Positions 26,676 through 34,868 of a stretch of 64,000 nucleotides of DNA are shown in pieces. The first letter of the stretch is position 1. Every line of letters starts with the position of its first letter. The notes beneath the pieces are model-generated. The model saw nothing but the letters and a program-made list of their open reading frames with translations, ran no database searches and was not told the DNA's origin. Origin of the DNA: Salinarchaeum sp. Harcht-Bsk1 (lineage in GTDB: Archaea > Halobacteriota > Halobacteria > Halobacteriales > Salinarchaeaceae); contig NC_021313.1 in the NCBI RefSeq assembly GCF_000403645.1, forward strand, positions 372,001 to 436,000, written 5' to 3'. The position numbers and the translations under genes are program-made.

Positions 26676-28052
26676 CTACACCCAGTCCCAGACGCGGACG
26701 TACTCGACCTCCATCCGCTGTGGGAGCTGCGTCGCACTGTCCGGATAGCCGGGGAAGCGTCCGCCGACGGCGACGTTCAGGACGACGAAGAACTCGTCCC
26801 GGAAAACCCAGCTATCACCGGCGTTTTCCACCTCGTGCTGCGTGACCGTGTGATAGTGGGATCCGTCGACGAACCACTTGATAGCGTCGGGGTACCAGGT
26901 AACCGTGAAGTCGTGGAACCCGTTCGAGAAGTCTGGACCGCTGTAGGAGTCGTTGATCCCGCCGCTGCCGGAGTAGCCCGGGCCGTGAACCGTGCCGTGA
27001 ACGGTGTCGACGTCGTGGCCGAGGAGTTCCATGACGTCCACTTCGCCACAGTCCGGCCAGCCGACGGAGCCGATGTCGTGGCCGAGCATCCAGATCGCAG
27101 GCCAGAGTCCCTGGGTCTCGGGTAGTCTGGCGCGAACGTCGATGCGGCCGTACTGCGTCTCGAAGCCGCCGGCGGTGTTCAGGCGAGTCGACGTGTAGGG
27201 GTTCTCGCCGTTCGGTGCGAGTTCCGCTCTGGCCTCGATGACCAGCCGGTCGTTCTGGAGCCAGGCGTTGTCGCCGTCGGTGTAGTACTGCTCCTCTCGG
27301 TTGCCCCAGGTGCAGTCGGTGTCGTGGCGCTGGTGTTCGCCGCAGCCCCCGCCGACTTCGAAGGTCCACGTCGAGGTGTCGATCGAACCCTGGTCGAACT
27401 CGTCGTTCCACGTGAGTCGCCAGCTCGTGTCGTCGAGTCCGGGGTACGGATCCGTGATCGCACCCTCGCTGCCTGCGAGCGAGAAGTCGAGCCAGTCGAG
27501 GTTGACACCCGCCGTATCGAGGGAGATGGCGATCACGTGATCGCCGGCGTCGAGATGGACCTGTTTCGTGATCGTCGTCCAGGACTGCCAGCCGCCAGTG
27601 TCCGGCACCTCGAAGGTGGCCAGATGGACCCGACCCTGCTGGAGAACGAAGGTTCCGCCATCGGCCCCTGACGCGACCTTCGCGGTCACCTCGTAGGTCC
27701 CGGCGGTGTCGACGGTCGCGGAGTAGGTGCGCCACTCGCAAGCGTCGGTCCAGCCGACGTCGTAGTCGTCGCCTGCGATCTCGACGTCGACGTCCACGTC
27801 GTGATACGTGCCGCCGCTGTCGCCTGGCGTGGTCTCGGTGAAGGCGACGCCCGAACCGTCGGCGTCGAAGTTCTTTGCCTCGATACGACCGGGAATCGCG
27901 GGCTTCGACTCACCGTCGAGGATCGCGGTCGGACTGGCGATGAGACTGGTGGCGGCAGTCGCGGCTGTGCCGAGGAGGCGCCGTCGCTTCCAGTCGCTGT
28001 CCGCCGCGGATCGGTCGGCGGGTGACTCGGCGGGGTCGGACTCGTCGTTCAT
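26676..28052 (-). CDS. secreted CBM6-GH16 endo-beta-glucanase (laminarinase-like)
   Basis: 458 aa. A twin-arginine signal (WKRRRLLGTAATAATSLIA, residues about 21-40) directs folded export. Residues about 52-195 form a CBM6-type beta sandwich (GRIEAKNFDADGSG near the start, HLDAGDHVIAISLDTAG near the end). Residues about 205-458 form the GH16 catalytic domain with TWNDEFDQGSID, GLWPAIWMLG and the active-site GEVDVMELLG. In it, E337 is the nucleophile, D339 the helper and E342 the acid/base. Together they point to an extracellular endo-1,3(4)-beta-glucanase acting on laminarin-like glucans. It is monocistronic. Such enzymes are uncommon in haloarchaea. Confidence 0.92.
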   Translation of the reverse strand: MNDESDPAESPADRSAADSDWKRRRLLGTAATAATSLIASPTAILDGESKPAIPGRIEAKNFDADGSGVAFTETTPGDSGGTYHDVDVDVEIAGDDYDVGWTDACEWRTYSATVDTAGTYEVTAKVASGADGGTFVLQQGRVHLATFEVPDTGGWQSWTTITKQVHLDAGDHVIAISLDTAGVNLDWLDFSLAGSEGAITDPYPGLDDTSWRLTWNDEFDQGSIDTSTWTFEVGGGCGEHQRHDTDCTWGNREEQYYTDGDNAWLQNDRLVIEARAELAPNGENPYTSTRLNTAGGFETQYGRIDVRARLPETQGLWPAIWMLGHDIGSVGWPDCGEVDVMELLGHDVDTVHGTVHGPGYSGSGGINDSYSGPDFSNGFHDFTVTWYPDAIKWFVDGSHYHTVTQHEVENAGDSWVFRDEFFVVLNVAVGGRFPGYPDSATQLPQRMEVEYVRVWDWV

Positions 28053-28219
28053 ACTCCCACTTCATCGACAGATGCTGGCCGTTTTTCCACCGAATCCCCA
28101 CAGATCTCCCTCATCTACCAGTACGGCACTGAGTGACACACCACGGCCAGTTAGTACTGGTGGGCAAGTGAATCGGCGACGAGGGCGTACACGCAGTCGG
28201 CACAGCAGGCATCGACAGG

Positions 28220-28229
28220 TATATTAAAA
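28220..28229 (+). promoter_or_regulatory. TATA box of ZIP transporter gene
   Basis: TATATTAAAA is centred about 30 nt before the ATG, within an AT-rich patch that continues to the start codon. The AT-rich patch may also hold a metal-responsive operator, but no clean palindrome is seen. Confidence 0.6.
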
Positions 28230-28253
28230 TCGTGTTCTAAGTTAATAACAAGA

Positions 28254-29105
28254 ATGGACGTCGCAACGTCGCGAGACGCCGTGACGCCCGAGGCATACCT
28301 CGGCGTCGCGTCCGTGCTCGTGCTGATCGTACTCTCGGCAACGGCAATGACCGTGGAGCCAGCGCCGAAACTGCTCGTCATCGGCTGGGTCGCCTTCGGC
28401 GCGATGGCCGGCGGGGCGGTGCTCGGTCTCCGCACCCGGAGCGAACACCCCCACGGCATGGTCTGGGGCTACGGACTCGCAGCGGGTGCGATGGTCACCA
28501 GCGCCGCGCTCTTCTTGATCCCGCAGGCGACCGCCGCGGCACCGCGCCACGGTGGTCTCGGCGTCGCCATCGGGCTCCTCGTCGGCTTCGCGGGCCACAC
28601 CGTCGGCCACCGACTCACGCACCTCGACCTGCCGATGGACCGGACCGTCGCCGAGTTGAGCGCCCACTCGGTCTCCGCGGGGATCATCATCGGCGTGATC
28701 TACGCGGCGATGCCCGATCTCGGGCCACTGCTCGGACTCGCGATCGTCTCCCACAAGGGGCCGGCCGGGTACGCCGCTGCGCGGCGACTCGTCCGATCCA
28801 ACCGGTCGGTGCTCCCAATCCTCCTGCCCTCGGCGGGACTGGGCGTCGCCGCCCTCGCGGTGAGCCTCGTGGGCGGCCCCGCCGGAGCCGACGTACAGGC
28901 CGTCGTCTTCGGCTTCGCCGCAGGGATCTTCCTCCACGTCGCGATGGACTTCCTGCCGCGCTGTGAGACCGGCAGCGAGGTCCACGAGCACGTCGTCCAC
29001 CAGCACGACGACGATCACGACCTGCTCGACCGGCTGCGCGTTCACGCCGTCCTGAGCACCGGGATCGGCGCCGTCCTCGTCTATCTCGCGTGGCTGGCTG
29101 TGTAA
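28254..29105 (+). CDS. ZIP family metal transporter
   Basis: 283 aa with about eight membrane segments. The metal-site helices read VAELSAHSVSAGIIIGVIYA and LGLAIVSHKGPAGYAA, the HSxxxG and HxxP patterns of ZIP helices 4 and 5. A His/Asp-rich loop (HEHVVHQHDDDHD, about 243-255) before the last helix is a likely zinc-binding segment. Expected role: uptake of Zn2+ or another divalent metal. It stands alone with a strong promoter. Confidence 0.88.
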   Translation: MDVATSRDAVTPEAYLGVASVLVLIVLSATAMTVEPAPKLLVIGWVAFGAMAGGAVLGLRTRSEHPHGMVWGYGLAAGAMVTSAALFLIPQATAAAPRHGGLGVAIGLLVGFAGHTVGHRLTHLDLPMDRTVAELSAHSVSAGIIIGVIYAAMPDLGPLLGLAIVSHKGPAGYAAARRLVRSNRSVLPILLPSAGLGVAALAVSLVGGPAGADVQAVVFGFAAGIFLHVAMDFLPRCETGSEVHEHVVHQHDDDHDLLDRLRVHAVLSTGIGAVLVYLAWLAV

Positions 29106-29206
29106 CCACGGTTTCGCTCGGTTGGCTGTGCGACCGCGGTCTCTTATGGCTAGCGGTGTAGTCGGCAGTCTCGCCTCGGAGACGGTGTGTTCGGCGGCCA
29201 GGACTG

Positions 29207-29261
29207 CCGACCGATACCTCCCAAGAGCAAGGTCTCCCGACCGGTAGCTTCCAAGCATAAG
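29207..29261. repeat. imperfect direct repeat at the ABC transporter promoter
   Basis: Two 25-bp copies start at 29207 and 29237, a 30-bp period. Both begin CCGACCGRTA and end CCAAGxxxAAG. The second copy ends in GCATAAG, the likely TATA element 25-30 nt before the GTG start of the ATPase gene. Confidence 0.6.
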
Positions 29262-29285
29262 CCCCTGGCCGCCGAAACGACAACT

Positions 29286-30356
29286 GTGTCAAACGCATCG
29301 AGCCGCGGTGGCGACAGGAGTGGCAACCCGCCGGCGATCGCCGTCGAGGGGCTCGACGTCACGTACGCCGACGGTACCCGCGCCGTCCGGGACGTCGACA
29401 TGATCGTCCCTGAGGGCGAGTTCTTCGGCTTTCTCGGCCCCAATGGCGCGGGCAAGACGACCACGATCAAGGTGCTGGCGACCCTGCTCTCGCCGACCGG
29501 CGGCCACGTCGAGGTCAACGGGTTCGACGTGACCGCAGAGCCGCGGAAGGTCCGCGAGTCGATCGGCTACATGGCCCAGGAGGTGAGCGTCGATCCCGAA
29601 CTGACCGCGGCGGAGAACATCCGGTTCGCGGCGGAGTCCTACGGCGTCCCCCGTGTCGACCGCGCCGATCGGGTCGAGGATCTGCTCGACCTCGTTGACC
29701 TCGCAGACGATGCGGACAAGCGTGCAGAGGAGTTCTCCGGTGGGATGAAGAAGCGCCTCGACGCCGCGACCGCGCTCGTCCACCGCCCGCCGCTCGTCTT
29801 CCTCGACGAGCCGACGACGGGCCTCGATCCCAAGGCGCGCCAGCGACTCTGGGAGTACTTCCGGCGGATCAACGGGCAGGGGACGACGATCTTCCTGACG
29901 ACGCAGTACCTCGAAGAGGCCGACCAGTTGTGTGACGAACTCGCCGTGATCCTCGACGGGTCGATCGTCGCGGAGGGGAGTCCAGCGGACCTCAAACGGG
30001 AGGTCGGCGGCGAGGTGCTCGACGTCGAGATCGAGTCCGCGGGCAACGCCTTCGAGAGCGACGGCGCGGCGATCGAGCGCGCCGCAGAGATCGCTCGTTC
30101 CTTCGAGGCCTTCGAGCAAGCGACGGTCACCGAGTCCGCGGACGGCATCAGCGTCACCGCAGAGACGGCCCGCCAGCACGGCACCGACCTCCTCGTCGCA
30201 CTCCGTGACGCCGGGGTGACGGTGACCGGGTTCAACCTCCACGCACCCACGCTCGACGACGTGTTTCTCGCGATCACCGGCGAGTCCGTCGACGTAGAGA
30301 CCCTCGAAGGCGGGAGGACGGGGCCGGAAGCACCGACGGAGGAGGTCGGACGATGA
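29286..30356 (+). CDS. ABC transporter ATP-binding protein (DrrA type)
   Basis: 356 aa from a GTG at MSNASSRGGDRSGNPPAIAV. The extra codons upstream would run through the promoter. Walker A is GPNGAGKTT, the Q-loop follows in YMAQEVSVD, the signature is FSGGMKKRLDAA, and Walker B is PPLVFLDEPTTGLDP. The C-terminal 100 residues match the DrrA-type regulatory tail (VTVTGFNLHAPTLDDVFL). It powers the permease encoded in the next gene, overlapping by 4 bp (ATGA). Likely export of lipids or drugs; the substrate is not known. Confidence 0.93.
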   Translation: MSNASSRGGDRSGNPPAIAVEGLDVTYADGTRAVRDVDMIVPEGEFFGFLGPNGAGKTTTIKVLATLLSPTGGHVEVNGFDVTAEPRKVRESIGYMAQEVSVDPELTAAENIRFAAESYGVPRVDRADRVEDLLDLVDLADDADKRAEEFSGGMKKRLDAATALVHRPPLVFLDEPTTGLDPKARQRLWEYFRRINGQGTTIFLTTQYLEEADQLCDELAVILDGSIVAEGSPADLKREVGGEVLDVEIESAGNAFESDGAAIERAAEIARSFEAFEQATVTESADGISVTAETARQHGTDLLVALRDAGVTVTGFNLHAPTLDDVFLAITGESVDVETLEGGRTGPEAPTEEVGR

Positions 30357-31249
30357 GCGACACCGACGACGCCGCGAGCGCCGACGAACAGATCGCGACT
30401 GGCGCTGGCGTCGACCGTACCGCGAACACCTTCCTCGGCGACGTCTGGGTGAACTTCAAGCGCTGGAACCTGAAGGCCGTCAGGAACCCGTTCGTCCTCG
30501 TCGTCTCGCTCGTCCAGCCGATCATCTTCCTGGTCCTGTTCACGGAGGTCTTCGGCAACGTCGCCGGCTCGGCAGTCAACCGTGGGATCCCGGGGATCAG
30601 CTACGAGACGTTCCTCGTACCGGCGATCGCGATCCAGGTCGCACTCGCCGCGGCGGTCACGTCGGGCATCGGGCTGGTCAACGACATCGAGAACGGGATG
30701 TTCGAGAAGGTGCTGGTCTCGCCGATGAACCGGACGGCGGTCTTCCTCGGCAAGACCGCCGCCGAAGTGTTCCGGATCACCGTCCAGATCGGCATCATCC
30801 TCGTCCTCGGCGTCCTGCTGGGCGCAGAGATCGCGACCGGCGTCGTCGGTGCGCTCGGGATCATCGGCGTCGGCATCCTGTTCTCGCTGTGGTTCGTCGC
30901 GGTCTCGAACTCGCTCGCCCTGCTCACGCGGGACCAGGAGTCGACGATCATCGGTGCGAACCTGCTACAGTTCCCGCTGCTCTTCCTCTCGACGGCCTTC
31001 CTACCCCTCGACGTCATGCCGGAGTGGATTCAGACGTTCGCGAAGCTCAATCCCGTCACCTACGGCGTCGACGCCGCACGGTCGCTGATGCTCGATCGGG
31101 ACACGATGACCGTCATCCAGGTGTCGTGGTTCGACGGCACGCTCGACGGGGTCGTCCCCGGCGTGCTGGTACTGGTTGGGCTCGACCTCGCACTCGGCGC
31201 CATCGCGGTCGTGTTACTGTCCCGCGCGTCGAGTTCGGCGGTCCGCTAA
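30353..31249 (+). CDS. ABC-2 type transporter permease (DrrB type)
   Basis: 298 aa with six membrane segments from about residue 45 (VLVVSLVQPIIFLVLFTEVF). It has the family stretches ENGMFEKVLVSPMNRTAVFLGK and LPLDVMPEWIQTFAKLNPVTYGVDAARS, the ABC-2 C-terminal signature. It is translationally coupled to the ATPase gene. The last 17 bases of the gene (around CGAGTTCGGCGGTCCG) occur again just after the stop. Confidence 0.93.
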   Translation: MSDTDDAASADEQIATGAGVDRTANTFLGDVWVNFKRWNLKAVRNPFVLVVSLVQPIIFLVLFTEVFGNVAGSAVNRGIPGISYETFLVPAIAIQVALAAAVTSGIGLVNDIENGMFEKVLVSPMNRTAVFLGKTAAEVFRITVQIGIILVLGVLLGAEIATGVVGALGIIGVGILFSLWFVAVSNSLALLTRDQESTIIGANLLQFPLLFLSTAFLPLDVMPEWIQTFAKLNPVTYGVDAARSLMLDRDTMTVIQVSWFDGTLDGVVPGVLVLVGLDLALGAIAVVLLSRASSSAVR

Positions 31250-31571
31250 CCGACCGAGCGCGCCTTCGAGTTCGGCGGTCCGGCACCGGGTCGGCTGGAG
31301 GCTACGCCGACGCGTATTGCGTCGTGGTACTACCTGACGTAATCGGAGTGCGACGCCGTGCTTACCGAACGGCGGCCCCTGCAGCGATGGACGTACGGTC
31401 GGGTTACACACGGCACAGAGTGGTGAAACTCGTCGAACGCTGGAGAGCGTTCGTCACACCCGCGAACGGTACCTGGCTGCCTACCGGAGACCACTGAACT
31501 GTTTCTACGATCGCCGTACCTGACCACTGCGCTTCATAACAAAGGGCCGAACGCCTGCCACCTCGACACGC
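31250..31571. other. 322-bp intergenic stretch with a duplicated gene end and a hairpin
   Basis: TCGAGTTCGGCGGTCCG, the permease 3' end at 31229-31245, recurs at 31266-31282. At 31434-31453 CGAACGCT/AGCGTTCG forms a perfect 8-bp hairpin with loop GGAG. A TTCATAAC element at about 31534 is the likely promoter of the lipoprotein. I see no gene here. Confidence 0.5.
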
Positions 31572-31982
31572 ATGTCACGCACCACGACATCGCGCAGGCG
31601 GTTCGGGGCAGTAATCGCGAGTGCGATCACGGTCGGACTCGCTGGCTGTGGCGGTGGCGGTGACGACAACGAGACCGAAGAAGACGGCGTGACCGACGAC
31701 GAGACGGCGACAGGCGACGACACGACTGGAGACACCACCGGCGACGAGGACACTGACGGAGAACCAGTGACGGGCGACGACGAAAACGAGACGGACGACG
31801 ACGGCAACGTGACCGACGGCGCTGGGAACGAGACCGACGGCGCTGGGAACGAGACCGATGGAGAGGGGAACGTGACAGAGGACGGTAATATGACGGACGA
31901 GGACGGAAACGTGACCGGCGACGACGGGAACGCGACCGATGGCGAGAATACCACCATGGACGGGAACGAGACCGATACCTGA
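31572..31982 (+). CDS. Tat lipoprotein with heptad-spaced N-glycosylation sequons
   Basis: 136 aa. A twin-arginine signal (TSRRRFGAVIASAI) ends in the lipobox GLAGC, so Cys26 should carry lipid. The remainder is Asp/Glu/Gly/Thr-rich and disordered. It holds eleven Asn-X-Thr sequons, at N33, N72, N79, N86, N93, N100, N106, N113, N120, N126 and N132; the last ten are 6-7 residues apart. Two exact GAGNETD units show recent repeat growth. Such a chain would form a heavily glycosylated, acidic surface filament if modified by AglB. It has no recognisable domain. ALDH follows on the same strand. Confidence 0.8.
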   Translation: MSRTTTSRRRFGAVIASAITVGLAGCGGGGDDNETEEDGVTDDETATGDDTTGDTTGDEDTDGEPVTGDDENETDDDGNVTDGAGNETDGAGNETDGEGNVTEDGNMTDEDGNVTGDDGNATDGENTTMDGNETDT

Positions 31983-32030
31983 CCCGATATCGGGACAAAA
32001 GGTTAGTCGCGTGCCGACGAAGAGGGGCCA

Positions 32031-33611
32031 GTGTCGTTCGAGACGCCAGACGGCTACGACGGGCCAGTGCTGGAGCGGCTGGCCGAGAGTGTGCCCGTCG
32101 AACCCGACGTCGAGAGTGCTGCGTCCGACGCCGAACTCCGCGTTCGAGCGCCCTTCACCGACGCAGTCGTTGGCACGGTGCCGGCGTGCTCTCCTGACGC
32201 GATTCGGGGCGCGGTCGATCGCGCCCGCACAGCCCAGGCCGACTGGAAGCGTCGGCCCGCGTCCGAACGGGTCGCCGCGATCGAACGCTTCGAGGACCTG
32301 ATTCACGACCACAGGGCCGAGTTGCTGGATCTCGTGCAACTCGAGAGCGGCAAGACCCGATACGACGCGCTCGAAGAGTGCGGCGACGTCGAATTCACTG
32401 CGGGGCACTACGCCGAGCGAACGGAGGCTTACCTCGAGCCAGAGCGCCACCCTGGGCTCGTTCCAGGGCTGACGCGGGTTCGCGAACACCACGATCCCTA
32501 CGGTGTCGTCGGGATCGTCTCGCCGTGGAACTACCCGCTCACGCTCGCCATCTCGGACGCGCTGCCGGCACTGCTGGCCGGCAACGCAGTCGTGCTCAAA
32601 CCGGCCGAACAGACGCCCTTCACGGCGCTCTACGTGGAGGAGTTGCTGGCGGAAGCCGGCGTTCCATCAGCCGTCTTCCAGGTCGTTCCCGGTCGGGGCG
32701 AGACGCTCGGTCCGCCGCTGATCGACGCCGTCGACGCGGTGAACTTCACTGGCTCGACCGCCGTCGGTCGCGAGGTCGCCGCACAGGCCGCCGAGTCGCT
32801 GATCCCCGCGACGCTCGAACTGGGCGGGAAAGGGCCCATGATCGTCCGCGAGGACGCCCCGCTCGGGCGCACCGTGACCGGTGCCCTCCGTGGCGCGTTC
32901 GCCAGCGCCGGCCAGCTCTGCATCGCCGTCGAGCGGATCTACGTCCACGAGTCGATCGCCGACGAGTTCACCGATCGGCTCGTCGAGCGGGTCCGCGGCC
33001 TCGACCTCGGGACCGAGTTCACCTACGCTCCGGACGTGGGATCGATGGTCTCCGCTGACCAGCTCGAGCGCGTCGAAGCCCACGTCGACGACGCCGTCGC
33101 GGACGGCGCGTCGCTGCTGACAGGTGGTCGGCGCCGTCCGGACGTCGGCCCGCTCGTATACGAACCGACGGTGCTCGGCGAGGTTCCCCCCGGAGCCGAC
33201 GTGACCTGCGAGGAGACTTTCGGCCCCGTCGTTACCGTGACGCCGGTCCCCGACGACGAGACGGCGATCGAGTTGGCCAACGACACGCCGTACGGGCTCC
33301 ACGGGAGCGTCTGGACCGACGATACGGCGGCAGGGCGCCGCGTCGCCCGGCGACTCGACTGTGGGACGGTCTGCGTCAACGACGCCTACATGTCGATGTG
33401 GGGCTCCACGTCGGCACCGATGGGCGGACGCAAGGATTCGGGGCTCGGTCGGCGACACGGAGACCAGGGGTTCGAGAAGTACACCCGCTCCCAGAGCGTC
33501 ACGGTCCAGCACGGGCACCCGTTGACGCCGATCTCCGCAGTACCGAACCGCGTCACGGCGTGGGCGCTCGCGGCCTACCTGCGCGTCGTCCGGGGGCTGG
33601 GAATCCGATGA
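32031..33611 (+). CDS. NAD(P)-dependent aldehyde dehydrogenase (succinate-semialdehyde dehydrogenase-like)
   Basis: 526 aa with a GTG start. ALDH motifs: GIVSPWNYPLTLAI, the cofactor NFTGSTAVGREVA, the catalytic Glu in LELGGKGPMIV, the catalytic Cys in SAGQLCIAVERIY, and CEETFGPVVTV. The pattern is closest to succinate-semialdehyde and long-chain aldehyde dehydrogenases. The C-terminal extension of about 50 residues (TPISAVPNRVTAWALAAYLR) is hydrophobic and may touch the membrane. An SDR gene follows, separated by a duplicated start signal, suggesting the pair handles a fatty or semialdehyde substrate. Confidence 0.92.
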   Translation: MSFETPDGYDGPVLERLAESVPVEPDVESAASDAELRVRAPFTDAVVGTVPACSPDAIRGAVDRARTAQADWKRRPASERVAAIERFEDLIHDHRAELLDLVQLESGKTRYDALEECGDVEFTAGHYAERTEAYLEPERHPGLVPGLTRVREHHDPYGVVGIVSPWNYPLTLAISDALPALLAGNAVVLKPAEQTPFTALYVEELLAEAGVPSAVFQVVPGRGETLGPPLIDAVDAVNFTGSTAVGREVAAQAAESLIPATLELGGKGPMIVREDAPLGRTVTGALRGAFASAGQLCIAVERIYVHESIADEFTDRLVERVRGLDLGTEFTYAPDVGSMVSADQLERVEAHVDDAVADGASLLTGGRRRPDVGPLVYEPTVLGEVPPGADVTCEETFGPVVTVTPVPDDETAIELANDTPYGLHGSVWTDDTAAGRRVARRLDCGTVCVNDAYMSMWGSTSAPMGGRKDSGLGRRHGDQGFEKYTRSQSVTVQHGHPLTPISAVPNRVTAWALAAYLRVVRGLGIR

Positions 33612-33660
33612 ACGGGAGGATTCGATCGCAATGGTGACGATGAACGGGAGGACCCGATCG
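33608..33660 (+). repeat. tandem duplication of a Shine-Dalgarno/start unit
   Basis: Two copies of a unit beginning ATGAACGGGAGGA and continuing CGATCG start at 33608 and 33640. Each carries GGGAGGA ten nucleotides before an ATG (33631 and 33663). The first copy begins at the ALDH stop (ATGA). The second precedes the SDR gene. Confidence 0.85.
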
Positions 33661-33666
33661 GGATGA
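33631..33666 (+). CDS. 11-codon leader ORF coupled to the SDR gene
   Basis: ATG at 33631 has a good Shine-Dalgarno (GGGAGGA, 10 nt upstream) and encodes MVTMNGRTRSG. Its stop TGA overlaps the ATG of the SDR gene (ATGA). It arises from the duplicated start unit. Real translation is inferred only from the signals. Confidence 0.4.
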   Translation: MVTMNGRTRSG

Positions 33667-34739
33667 CGAAATTTCTCACCGGATTCCCGGGCTTTCTCGG
33701 CGCGGCGCTCACCGAGCGCCTGCTCGAGCGCGACGAATCCGTGGTCTGCCTCGTCCAGCCCGAGTATCTCGCGGAGGCCGAGGAACGAGCAGCCGCGATC
33801 GTCGATCGAACGGACGCACCGTCGACGGCGGTCACCCTCGTCACGGGCGACGTCACCGAACCGGAACTCGGTCTCGACGATCCCGACGATCACCAGGAGG
33901 CGACCGACGAACTGTACCACCTCGCGGCGATCTACGACCTCGGCGTCGAGCGCGAACCGGCCGAGCGCGTGAACGTCGCGGGGACAGAGGCCGTGCTCGA
34001 CTTCGCGATCGACGCCGACGTCGACCGGCTCCACTACGTGAGCACGTGCTACGTCAGCGGCCGCCACGACGGCGTCTTCGGCCCGGAGGACCTCGACCTC
34101 GGCCAGACGTTCAACAACCACTACGAGGCGACGAAGTTCGAGGCGGAAGTCGCCGTCCAGCGGCGGATGGACGAGGGGCTCCCGACGACGATCTACCGGC
34201 CGGCGATCGTCACCGGCGACAGCACCACCGGCGAGACGGCGAAGTACGACGGCCTCTACTACCTGCTGGACCTGATCGATCGGCAGCCCACGATCGCTGC
34301 CGCGCCCGTTCACCCGCCGGCGGACAGCTACGAGTTCAACGTCGTCCCACGGAACTTCGTGGTCGACGCGATCGCCCACCTCAGCGCTCGCGAGGACACA
34401 GTCGACGAGGTCTACCAGCTCTGCGATCCGAGCCCGCCGACGGTCGGCAGGCTCACGAGCATCTGCGGCGACGCACTCGGTCAGCGCGTACTCGGGGTGC
34501 CCGTCCACGCCCGCCTCGCAGGTCGCGCGCTGGACGCAGTCCCCGGGCTCGCAGACCGACTCGGACTCGAACCGGCCTCGCTCGACTACCTCGGCCATCC
34601 GACCAGCTACGTCTGTCCGAACACGCGACGCGCGCTGTCGAAGACGGCCATCGAGTGTCCGCCGCTAGAAAGCTACGTCGACGAACTCGTGGCGTTCAAG
34701 CGAGCGAACCCGTCGATTCGGACGACGGCGATGCAGTGA
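33663..34739 (+). CDS. extended SDR / male-sterility-type NAD(P)-binding reductase
   Basis: 358 aa. The dinucleotide motif is TGFPGFLGAAL, the GFPGF variant seen in fatty acyl-CoA reductase-like NAD_binding_4 proteins. The Rossmann fold continues with LVTGDVTEPELGL and YHLAAIYDL. The catalytic motif is HYEATKFEAE (Tyr-x-x-x-Lys), with STCYVSG giving the Ser/Thr. The C-terminal 90 residues resemble the substrate domain of these reductases. Partnered with the upstream ALDH it may interconvert an activated acid, aldehyde or alcohol; that is inference. Confidence 0.85.
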   Translation: MTKFLTGFPGFLGAALTERLLERDESVVCLVQPEYLAEAEERAAAIVDRTDAPSTAVTLVTGDVTEPELGLDDPDDHQEATDELYHLAAIYDLGVEREPAERVNVAGTEAVLDFAIDADVDRLHYVSTCYVSGRHDGVFGPEDLDLGQTFNNHYEATKFEAEVAVQRRMDEGLPTTIYRPAIVTGDSTTGETAKYDGLYYLLDLIDRQPTIAAAPVHPPADSYEFNVVPRNFVVDAIAHLSAREDTVDEVYQLCDPSPPTVGRLTSICGDALGQRVLGVPVHARLAGRALDAVPGLADRLGLEPASLDYLGHPTSYVCPNTRRALSKTAIECPPLESYVDELVAFKRANPSIRTTAMQ

Positions 34740-34868
34740 ACGCGATCACCCGATAGCAAGCTGTCTCGATTCGGCGGCGGTTGCACCCGACTCGTCCGCT
34801 GTGACCGAGGTGCCATCGGCCCGACCTGCCTCCGACGGGGCTTTCAGTGTCGGCCTGCTTTCGCCTGT

